Under the pieces are notes generated by a model. It searched no databases, was not told the origin of the DNA, and saw only the letters and a list, made by a program, of their open reading frames with translations. A stretch of DNA of 48,225 bases, taken from Actinomycetes bacterium (GTDB taxonomy: Bacteria; Actinomycetota; Acidimicrobiia; IMCC26256; PALSA-610). Positions 17,517 through 24,264 of this stretch are shown piece by piece (the stretch's first letter is position 1; the number at the start of each line of letters is the position of its first letter). Both the position numbers and the translations under genes were made by a program. The DNA is taken from NCBI GenBank assembly GCA_025360585.1, contig JANYBW010000052.1, positions 1 through 48,225 of the forward strand, in the 5' to 3' direction.

Positions 17517-18665
17517 CTACACAACCGGCAATGTGTACACCCGGCACGCAATTGCCTCCGGGTCGACTTCAGGCAACAGAAACCGCCAAAAGATCGAACC
17601 CCCACGGTGCCCTTCGGTATCAAGCCAATTCGCGACGCGCGGATCGCGATGAGCGATGACAATACGGAACGTGCCGTCGGCTTCCAACTTGATCTGCGCT
17701 TGATTGAGTGAAGTAATTCGGTGACGGTATTCGAGCGTCTGCATTTGGCGGTTCCACAACATGACGTTGGCGAATACTCCGGCCGGCAATCGCCCGACCA
17801 TCTCCAAAGCTTCGTCGGGGCCAAGATCCCAGCGGCCCATCGCGTAGACAATGTCAGCTGCGCCGGGCACAGGCAAGCCAGAATCGCGGAAACTGTAAGG
17901 AACCGGCAAGGTATTCGGGGTCTCGGCGACAAACGGGATGCCCACCGAATCACCAAGCATGGTTTGGCCCAACGTCGCTTGGCGCACAAACGCAACTGCT
18001 TCGCGCATCCGCTCGGCAATCACGTCGTCGCTCAACGGAGCCGGCGGCGGTAATTCGTCGAGCGCAACAATGCCGATGTTCACGTACACCGACGGATCGT
18101 TTTGCGCGGAGATCGGCAACTGGAAGTAGCTCCGCACCACGACCGCGTGTGCGCCAGGTTCGAGCCGTAACCAATTCCCGGGGCGTTCATCCGCGCTCAG
18201 CACCAACTCATAGCGACCGTCGGCGTCAACCGCGAAATCTCGATTGTTCACGTCTCCGAGCAAGGGCCCAGCCATGCCACCATCGGCGGCCGCACCGTGA
18301 ATCGTGAACGACACGTAACACTGCTGATCAATTCGCCCCGAGATCCGGTACGAGCGATCGCCGCGGATGCGCGAGAAATGATAAATCGCATCGGGGTTAT
18401 CGCCTTGCATTTTGCGGGCTGGCGACACGATCGGAGCGAAACGCGGATGATCCGGATCGCCTTCGACGAACAGCTCAGACGCCGCAGATAACACCTGCAT
18501 CACGTAGCGGTAGGCCTCAGCGACATCAAGTGGATCTTGAAAACGCGCCGCAGAACCAACGTAGTTATCGCGAATTTCTCCCAGCGAGGCAATGAGTTCA
18601 TCAAAGACGGCCGTCGCGAGCGGAGCGTGGTGCAGTGCAGTCGAAGGCGTGGATTCTGTAGTCAT
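17517..18665 (-). CDS. DUF1214-type protein of unknown function
   Basis: 382 residues with no signal peptide or membrane segment. The C-terminal block MQTLEYRHRITSLNQAQIKL, then IVIAHRDPRVANWLDTEGH, is the signature I associate with DUF1214 proteins. The N-terminal region (FDELIASLGEIRDNYVGSAA, DPLDVAEAYRYVMQVLSAA) is shared by the actinobacterial version. Family members are found in mycobacteria and relatives near lipid and steroid genes; no reaction is established. It sits 38 bp after the acyl-CoA synthetase and 18 bp before the acyltransferase, which argues for a lipid-related role. Confidence is high that it is a gene, moderate for the family label. Confidence 0.82.
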   Translation of the reverse strand: MTTESTPSTALHHAPLATAVFDELIASLGEIRDNYVGSAARFQDPLDVAEAYRYVMQVLSAASELFVEGDPDHPRFAPIVSPARKMQGDNPDAIYHFSRIRGDRSYRISGRIDQQCYVSFTIHGAAADGGMAGPLLGDVNNRDFAVDADGRYELVLSADERPGNWLRLEPGAHAVVVRSYFQLPISAQNDPSVYVNIGIVALDELPPPAPLSDDVIAERMREAVAFVRQATLGQTMLGDSVGIPFVAETPNTLPVPYSFRDSGLPVPGAADIVYAMGRWDLGPDEALEMVGRLPAGVFANVMLWNRQMQTLEYRHRITSLNQAQIKLEADGTFRIVIAHRDPRVANWLDTEGHRGGSIFWRFLLPEVDPEAIACRVYTLPVV

Positions 18666-18680
18666 GGTTTCCTCAAATCT

Positions 18681-18716
18681 CAGGCTTGGACTCAGGCTTG
18701 GACTCAGGCTTGGGCG
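18681..18716. repeat. 12-bp tandem repeat across the stop codon of the acyl-CoA synthetase
   Basis: Three 12-bp units (caggcttggact twice, then caggcttgggcg) run across 18681-18716. On the minus strand the last unit encodes the C-terminal AQA of the acyl-CoA synthetase and its TGA. The other two lie in the 38-bp gap before the DUF1214-type start, so the stop codon was created or kept within a repeat expansion. Confidence 0.85.
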
Positions 18717-20419
18717 CGGTCTTTCGCCAACCGATCGCGAATTTCACGTTTCAAAATCTTGCCCTGCGCGGAACGCGGCAACATTCCCTCACTTATTTCG
18801 ATGACGGTTGGGATTTTGAACGAAGCGAGCCGAGCCCGAACGTGTTCAGTAATGTCCACGCCTGTCACGGAGTGACCGGGGCGCAGGTAGATCGAACATG
18901 CGAGTTCCTCGCCGAGCCGTTCGTGCGGCAAACCGAACACCGCGACTTCGTAGACGGCAGGATGTTCAGCAATCGCGGCTTCAACTTCGATACAGCCAAT
19001 GTTCTCACCGGCGCGGATCACCATGTCTTTGGCGCGATCCTCAACAAAAACGAAACCGTCTTCATCGATGCGGCCAAGATCACCACTGCGCAACCAACCG
19101 TCGTAGAAGGCATCCGCGGTGGCTTCAGGTTTGTTCCAATATTCGCGAATCAGGTTCGGGCCGTAGAAACAAATCTCGCCCTGTTGACCCTGCGGCAACT
19201 CGTTGCCGACTTCATCGACAACTTTCACTTGCATCACGGGAATCGTGCGCCCGGCACTGCTCGGTTTGAGAAGGTATTCGGGGCCAGAATTCTGCGGGCC
19301 GTAGGCCGTCGTTTCGGTCATGCCGTAACCGATGCCCGGAGCGCCTTTGGCGAATGAATTCGCGACCCGTTGCACCAGTTGAGGTGAAGCAGCCGCGCCG
19401 CCCCCGCCGACTGATTTCAAACTTGAAGTATCGAAGGAAGCAAAGTCCGGGACTTCCAAAATGTCCTGGACCATCGTCGGAACTCCAACAAAATCGGTAA
19501 CTTTTTCTCGCTCGACCAATTCCAATGCGCGGCGTGGATCCCACTTGTACATCATCACCAATTTGAATCCGAGTGCGAAGGAACCCAACATCACCGGCAC
19601 ACAACCCGTTACGTGAAACAACGGGACGGTGAGAATGTAACTCGTGCGAGGCTTCGGCGTTTCGGGCGTGGCGACAGCATCGTCAACTGGGTCGCCCGAG
19701 GTACTGCGCACGAGGTCGTTCACCTGCGATTTGCACCAAAACGACATCAATGCGTGCGTGTGGGCTCGATGCGTTCCGACGGCACCCTTGGGATTTCCAG
19801 TAGTTCCTGAGGTGTACAAGATCGTGGCGTCATCGTCGGGATCAATCGATACCTCCGGAGCCGCCGTCCCCGGCACCACAACGTCGTCGTAACGAGCGAT
19901 ACCTTCGCCAGTTGATTCGCTGCGCACAACGATCGCGCGCACGCCAGCATCGCTGAGCTGCGCGGCAACTCGATCGAGCCGTTCTTGATCCGCGATCACA
20001 ACCGTCGAGCCAGAATCGCGCAATCCGTAGAGCAACTCATCGGTGGTCCACCACGCGTTGAGCGGTACCGCCACCGCTCCCGCGGCAAGAATCCCGACAA
20101 AGCTCGTGATCCACTCCGGATAGTTCCGCATCGCGATTGCGACGCGGTCGCCTTTGCCAATCCCGTAATCAGCCACCAAGGTTGCGGCCATGGCGTGCCC
20201 ATGGGCCACAACATCCGCAAACGTCCAGTGTTCATCTTCGTAAATCAAAAAGTCGGTGTCGCCGCGCTGGCCAGAAGTCGCAAACATTGCGGGAAGATGC
20301 GGCGCCGCATGCTCAAAGACTGAGTAGTCGCGCCCGCGAATCGTGGCGGTCGTAACGGCAAAAGGCTGGCCCGGCGCGGTGATCTGCGCGTAGGCCTCGT
20401 CGAAGGTCAGGTTCGTCAT
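18704..20419 (-). CDS. AMP-forming acyl-CoA synthetase (ANL superfamily)
   Basis: 571 residues from the ATG at 20419; the frame stays open to 20590 but the extra 57 residues are not family-like. Core motifs: A3 ILYTSGTTGNPKGAVGTH, A5 GYGMTETTAYGPQNSG, A7 DGWLRSGDLGRIDEDGF, and A10 ARLASFKIPT followed by MLPRSAQGKILKREI with the catalytic lysine. It activates a carboxylic acid to acyl-CoA through an acyl-adenylate. The DUF4009-like long N-terminal lead (residues 1-60) is common in actinobacterial FadD3/FadD35-type enzymes, but substrate cannot be assigned. It is in the middle of the seven-gene minus-strand run, 61 bp after the Gfo/Idh gene. It is intact, unlike the FadD17-like remnant at 2084. 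Confidence 0.93.
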   Translation of the reverse strand: MTNLTFDEAYAQITAPGQPFAVTTATIRGRDYSVFEHAAPHLPAMFATSGQRGDTDFLIYEDEHWTFADVVAHGHAMAATLVADYGIGKGDRVAIAMRNYPEWITSFVGILAAGAVAVPLNAWWTTDELLYGLRDSGSTVVIADQERLDRVAAQLSDAGVRAIVVRSESTGEGIARYDDVVVPGTAAPEVSIDPDDDATILYTSGTTGNPKGAVGTHRAHTHALMSFWCKSQVNDLVRSTSGDPVDDAVATPETPKPRTSYILTVPLFHVTGCVPVMLGSFALGFKLVMMYKWDPRRALELVEREKVTDFVGVPTMVQDILEVPDFASFDTSSLKSVGGGGAAASPQLVQRVANSFAKGAPGIGYGMTETTAYGPQNSGPEYLLKPSSAGRTIPVMQVKVVDEVGNELPQGQQGEICFYGPNLIREYWNKPEATADAFYDGWLRSGDLGRIDEDGFVFVEDRAKDMVIRAGENIGCIEVEAAIAEHPAVYEVAVFGLPHERLGEELACSIYLRPGHSVTGVDITEHVRARLASFKIPTVIEISEGMLPRSAQGKILKREIRDRLAKDRAQA

Positions 20420-20480
20420 CACCGCGGATCGTAGGCGGCCTCGCACCCCGCTGTCAGAACCTCGCCCGTCGAACGAGGCA

Positions 20481-21503
20481 TCAGCTCGTAAGTTGCACGA
20501 CCCGGCCAGTCTCGGCGGACTCATACGCGCCCAACACCAGGCGCACCGCCTCAAGGCCGTCGTGCCCCGAGCACACGACATCGTGGTCACCGTCGATTGC
20601 AGACAAAAAATTCACGACGTGCTGCGTGTGCGATTCGCTGCCATCGAGCGCGATATCAGCGATTTCGGTTTCGCTCCATGAGTCGTTACCCGGTTTGCGA
20701 AACCTATGGGTCAGCGTGGGCGGATTCGCGATGCGATTGTCGCATTCAAGCGAACCCTTGGTACCGAAAACCCAAAACGATTCTTGCCAGCCCGTAGCCG
20801 TCCAGGCAACCTCGATATCGCCGATCGCCCCATTCACGAACCCGAGCGACGCGGATGCAGTGTCTTCAACTTCCACATCGAACTTCAACCGTGCGGTTCG
20901 AGCGAACACGTCGCGGACATCACCGCAGAGGTACCGAGCGAGATCAAAGAGGTGACAGCCGTTGTCGAGCAAGGTTCCACCGCCCGATGCGGCTTTCGAG
21001 CCAAACTGGCCGCGCACAACTTCGGCTCCAGACCAATCGTGAGCCTGACGCAAACGGGCGTAGGTCACCACGCCTAAATCGCCACGGTCAATCATGGCTT
21101 TGGCCATAACTGCAGCCGACCATGAGCGCATGTGATGGCCAACTTGAAACACCACTCCGGCGGCTTCGCATGCGGCAACCATCGCTTCGGCCTGTGCAAG
21201 ATCGAGCGACACCGGTTTTTCGCAAAGGACGTGTTTGCCCGCCGCGGCGGCCGCCATGGTGATGGGAAAGTGCAAAGCGTTCGGCACACAAATCGAGACC
21301 GCATCGAGGCCATCGTGAGCCAGCAGGGATTCGTAATTGCTGTATCCCGATTTCACGCCCCAACGTTTCTGGCGTTTTGCGAGCACTTCAGCATTCGCAT
21401 CGCAGAGCGCCACAATCTCGGCGCCCGCATGCTTGTAGCCGAGGTAGTGCGCGCCAGCGATGCCGCCGGTGCCGATGATGCCAACGCGAATCGGCGTGCT
21501 CAT
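20481..21503 (-). CDS. Gfo/Idh/MocA family oxidoreductase, partner of ThuA-like protein
   Basis: 340 residues from the ATG at 21503 (MSTPIRVGIIGTGGIAGAHY). The Rossmann motif GIIGTGGIAG is followed by the catalytic-lysine motif HVLCEKPVSLDLAQAE and the metal/substrate histidine region GGTLLDNGCHLFDLARYL. The start overlaps the stop of the ThuA-like gene by 4 bases (ATGA). A ThuA-like protein plus a Gfo/Idh oxidoreductase is the composition of ThuAB, which handles 3-keto sugars such as 3-ketotrehalose. A similar sugar or polyol oxidation is a reasonable inference here, although neighbours are lipid-type genes. Confidence 0.93.
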   Translation of the reverse strand: MSTPIRVGIIGTGGIAGAHYLGYKHAGAEIVALCDANAEVLAKRQKRWGVKSGYSNYESLLAHDGLDAVSICVPNALHFPITMAAAAAGKHVLCEKPVSLDLAQAEAMVAACEAAGVVFQVGHHMRSWSAAVMAKAMIDRGDLGVVTYARLRQAHDWSGAEVVRGQFGSKAASGGGTLLDNGCHLFDLARYLCGDVRDVFARTARLKFDVEVEDTASASLGFVNGAIGDIEVAWTATGWQESFWVFGTKGSLECDNRIANPPTLTHRFRKPGNDSWSETEIADIALDGSESHTQHVVNFLSAIDGDHDVVCSGHDGLEAVRLVLGAYESAETGRVVQLTS

Positions 21504-22285
21504 GTGCCGACGCTGCCGGAGCCAGCTTGTGCAGCTTTCACAGCCCGGTCCGTCGCGCCGGGAACTGGTTCGAGGGCTGCAACGTTGGGGGAGTCGTTGG
21601 TTTTGATATTCACCGTCCGGGCGCTCCATCGACACGCGTTCGCGAGCACCTGCAAAATATCGGGATTGCGGTACGTGGGATATTCCTCATGGCCGGGCCG
21701 GAAATACACCACTCGCCCATGGCCGCGCCGCCAGGTAGCGCAGCTGCGAAACACCTCGCCACCTTGGAACCAACTCACCATCAACAGTTCATCGGGCGTT
21801 GGGATATCGAACCGTTCACCGTACATTTCTTCGGCCGGCAGTTCGATGTACTGACCAATGCCAGCCATGATCGGATGCGACGGCTCCAGGTTCCAGAGCC
21901 GTTCCTTTTCATTGGCTTCGCGCCACATCAACGAACAGTTCGTGCCCATGAGCCGAGTGAAAATCTTCGAGTAATGGCCCGAGTGCAACACAATCAAACC
22001 CATGCCACCCAGCACCTGTTGGCGCACCTTTTCCACGACCTTGTTATCGACAAGATGATGACCCATGTGCCCCCACCACAGCATCACGTCGGTGGATTCG
22101 ATGACATCATCGGGCAACCCGTGCGAAGGTTCTTCAAGGGTTGCGGTGCGAATATTGAAATCCGCGTTCACGCCAAGCCCATCCGCGAGGGCGCCGTGAA
22201 TCCCCGTGGGATACACCTCGCGAATCGCGGACTCTTGGACTTCGTGCAGGTATTCGTTCCAAATTGTGACGTTGATCGCGGCCAT
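21500..22285 (-). CDS. ThuA-like (trehalose utilisation) glutamine-amidotransferase-fold protein
   Basis: 261 residues from the ATG at 22285 (MAAINVTIWNEYLHE); the frame extends to 22402 without homology. ThuA-family features: VMLWWGHMGHHLVDNKVV, GMGLIVLHSGHYSKIFTRL, and a C-terminal half with PAEEMYGERFDIPTPDELL and GRVVYFRPGHEEYPTY. The fold is that of class-I glutamine amidotransferases, but ThuA proteins act in keto-sugar metabolism. It precedes, and overlaps by 4 bases, the Gfo/Idh gene, and follows the LLM oxidoreductase by 26 bp. Confidence 0.92.
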   Translation of the reverse strand: MAAINVTIWNEYLHEVQESAIREVYPTGIHGALADGLGVNADFNIRTATLEEPSHGLPDDVIESTDVMLWWGHMGHHLVDNKVVEKVRQQVLGGMGLIVLHSGHYSKIFTRLMGTNCSLMWREANEKERLWNLEPSHPIMAGIGQYIELPAEEMYGERFDIPTPDELLMVSWFQGGEVFRSCATWRRGHGRVVYFRPGHEEYPTYRNPDILQVLANACRWSARTVNIKTNDSPNVAALEPVPGATDRAVKAAQAGSGSVGT

Positions 22286-22311
22286 GGAGACAGCTTCGCA
22301 GATTTGGGCGT

Positions 22312-23190
22312 TTAGATCAGGGTCGCGAGCCTGCGCCACTCGGCCAACGGCATACCACCAGTGTCGCTGTTGGCGCCCGGAGCAGTAAGGGCCTGCACAC
22401 ACACGTGATCCGCGCCGGCATCGCGATGTTCTTGAATCCGCTTCGCGATGGTTTCTTCATCACCCCACGCAAACAACGCGTCGATCAGCCGGTCGCTGCC
22501 GCCGTTCGCGATGTCGGCTTCAGTGAACCCCAGCCGCAGCCAGTTGTTCGCGTAGTTCGGCAGCGTGAGGTATATCGACAACGCAGTGCGGGCAATCGTG
22601 CGCGCGGTCAGCGGATCGGTTTCAAAGACCACTCCTTGTTCTGGCAAAACCGCGGCATCGCCAACGGCCGCACGGGCGATCGCAGTGTGTTCGGGAGTGA
22701 CCAAATACGGATGCACTCCGGCGCTGCGTTGGCGGGCCAACTCCAACATTTTCGGGCCCAACGCCGCGAGCACCCGATCATTCTTCGCCAACGGCGTGCT
22801 GGCACCGTCGAGCGCATCGAGGTACTCCACCATCGCCGAAAGCGGTTTGCGATATCGGCCAGCCTCGGCCATATCCACCAGTGGCGCATGGCTTACGCCC
22901 AACCCAACCAAGAAGCGATCGCCGTGATCGGTGGTCAAGCGCGCGTGCTGCGCGGCGGTTTCTTCACCGTTGTGCATCCAGAGGTTCAAGATTCCGGTCG
23001 CAATCGTGGTGCGGGTCGTGACCGCCATGAGCGCCTCGACAATTTCGAACAAATCGCCACCAACATCAGGAATCCACAACGCATCGAAGCCAAGCTCATC
23101 AAGTTCGGCCGCAGCTTCATTCGCCGCGCCCCGATCGCCATACCGAAGCTCGCCCGACCAAATCCCGATTCCTCGCAACGCATTCATCAT
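22312..23190 (-). CDS. LLM-class F420-dependent oxidoreductase
   Basis: 292 residues (start MMN, the second ATG at 23187 being equally likely). The luciferase-like TIM barrel is recognisable from LRGIGIWSGELRYGDRGAAN, GFDALWIPDVGGDLFE, TTRTTIATGILNLWMHNGEE and HGDRFLVGLGVSHAPLVD. The C-terminal half carries LARQRSAGVHPYLVTPEHTA, typical of the F420-dependent subgroup TIGR03620. It is the first gene of the seven-gene minus-strand run. A different LLM enzyme lies at 993-1871; the two share only family-level similarity. F420 use is inferred from subgroup. Confidence 0.92.
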   Translation of the reverse strand: MMNALRGIGIWSGELRYGDRGAANEAAAELDELGFDALWIPDVGGDLFEIVEALMAVTTRTTIATGILNLWMHNGEETAAQHARLTTDHGDRFLVGLGVSHAPLVDMAEAGRYRKPLSAMVEYLDALDGASTPLAKNDRVLAALGPKMLELARQRSAGVHPYLVTPEHTAIARAAVGDAAVLPEQGVVFETDPLTARTIARTALSIYLTLPNYANNWLRLGFTEADIANGGSDRLIDALFAWGDEETIAKRIQEHRDAGADHVCVQALTAPGANSDTGGMPLAEWRRLATLI

Positions 23191-23230
23191 GGCGCCGAAG
23201 CTACCGGAGAAACCCCTGTCAACGATTCAG

Positions 23231-23290
23231 AGAGCAGCCCTGGAGCGAAGCGACAAAGAGCGGCCCTGGAGCGAAGCGACAAAGAGCGCT
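23231..23290. repeat. 26-bp tandem repeat (two copies plus a third partial)
   Basis: Two 26-bp units at 23231-23256 and 23257-23282 differ at one position. An eight-base start of a third copy follows. The array is in the 128-bp gap upstream of the LLM gene and downstream of the 155-residue hypothetical gene, and may overlap their terminator or promoter. The sequence has no clear dyad, so it is not an obvious hairpin. Confidence 0.85.
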
Positions 23291-23318
23291 AAACAGGATT
23301 CTCGCAGCGGACACGCGT

Positions 23319-23786
23319 TCACTCATCGGCGCGCGTTGTCAGTAATGGCTCGAGGCATTCGATGTATTCGGTGAGTCGATGGGTGGCCTCGAATGCGCAT
23401 TCGGGATCCCGAAAATCAAATTCCGTCCAGGTCTCTGAGATTCTCCGCCAGCGGTCGTTCCCCAAGAACGGGCCAGCCTCGGCTTCAGCGCCGAGTACTT
23501 TGCGCCACCGCTTTTCGTGCACGGTGAGGCTCGCAAGGACCGCATCGTTACGTTCGGCCTTCGGGTACTCGCTGTGAAATCCGATTTCAAGTTCGAGCGA
23601 ACCTTCGAGCTGTCCCCGCACCAGCTGTACTTCGTAGTGTTCTTTCGAACGATCATCCGCGCCGATGGTGACCTTCAAACCAAAGCCGTGTGCATACCCA
23701 CCGACTGCACCGAAACGATCGCCGAGCTGGGCGATCACACCGTCGCGGATTTGTTCGAAAAACTCATTGCTCGACGGGTCGCTCAT
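23319..23786 (-). CDS. Hypothetical protein, 155 residues
   Basis: I do not recognise a family. The protein begins MSDPSSNEFFEQIRDGVIAQ, is acidic and aromatic-rich, and has no signal peptide, membrane segment or cysteine. Features include RSKEHYEVQLVRGQLEGSLE and LEIGFHSEYPKAERND, an alternating pattern suggesting a beta sheet, and a C-terminal helix HRLTEYIECLEPLL. Composition and codon-third-position GC bias match neighbouring genes, and the competing frames look random, so it is probably real. It is separated from both neighbours by more than 100 bp and is likely monocistronic. Confidence 0.65.
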   Translation of the reverse strand: MSDPSSNEFFEQIRDGVIAQLGDRFGAVGGYAHGFGLKVTIGADDRSKEHYEVQLVRGQLEGSLELEIGFHSEYPKAERNDAVLASLTVHEKRWRKVLGAEAEAGPFLGNDRWRRISETWTEFDFRDPECAFEATHRLTEYIECLEPLLTTRADE

Positions 23787-23904
23787 CGCCAGAATCTATT
23801 CCAACCGCGAGCACCAAACCCCGCGCTGGTCACGCCCGGGCGGCGAGATCCTGCACGTCGGAACGCTCACCGAGCGACCAGCATCTAAAGCGAGTTTGAC
23901 GAAC

Positions 23905-24204
23905 TCAAGCGGGCCCGGCTCCTGCCCCAGATTCGTCGTTGTCTGATTCCACTGCGAGTCGTCGGATCAAATCGAGGAGCTCATCGGCAGTACGAATCGG
24001 GACAATTTCGCCGGTGTCGACGATTTCTGCGCGGCCTGCGAGCCGCCCGTCTCGAGCCGCTTCGGCGACCACTCTCAGTACCAATGTGATCGGGCGACTC
24101 GACGCGCTCCTGGCGCGCGATACCGCTTCGTCGACGCGTGGTGGCGGCGACACAGGGTTGGACACGCTGACATACTCGGCCCCGTGCGTCCACCGTGCGT
24201 CCAT
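23905..24204 (-). CDS. Small hypothetical protein, 86-99 residues
   Basis: No family recognised. The coherent part is SRPITLVLRVVAEAARDGRL, AGRAEIVDTGEIVPIRTADE and LLDLIRRLAVESDNDESGAG. This is a compact alpha/beta sequence with an acidic, glycine-rich tail, resembling a small regulatory or adaptor protein. The ATG at 24204 falls inside an 11-bp tandem repeat (24182-24214), so the first 13 residues may not be native. The in-frame GTG at 24165 (VSNPVSPPPRVDEA) is the better start biologically and gives 86 residues. It is followed by the STAND regulator after a 60-bp gap in the upstream direction. Confidence 0.6.
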   Translation of the reverse strand: MDARWTHGAEYVSVSNPVSPPPRVDEAVSRARSASSRPITLVLRVVAEAARDGRLAGRAEIVDTGEIVPIRTADELLDLIRRLAVESDNDESGAGAGPA

Positions 24205-24214
24205 CGTGCGTCAG
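24182..24214. repeat. 11-bp tandem repeat at the start of the small hypothetical gene
   Basis: Three consecutive 11-bp units (ccgtgcgtcca, identical in the first two, changed at two or three bases in the third) cover 24182-24214. The first candidate ATG of the small gene lies within the array. Confidence 0.85.
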
Positions 24215-24264
24215 TAGCGCGTCTATAGCGGGTCGATACCGCCGCGATCCAGGAAAAGCGCCCC

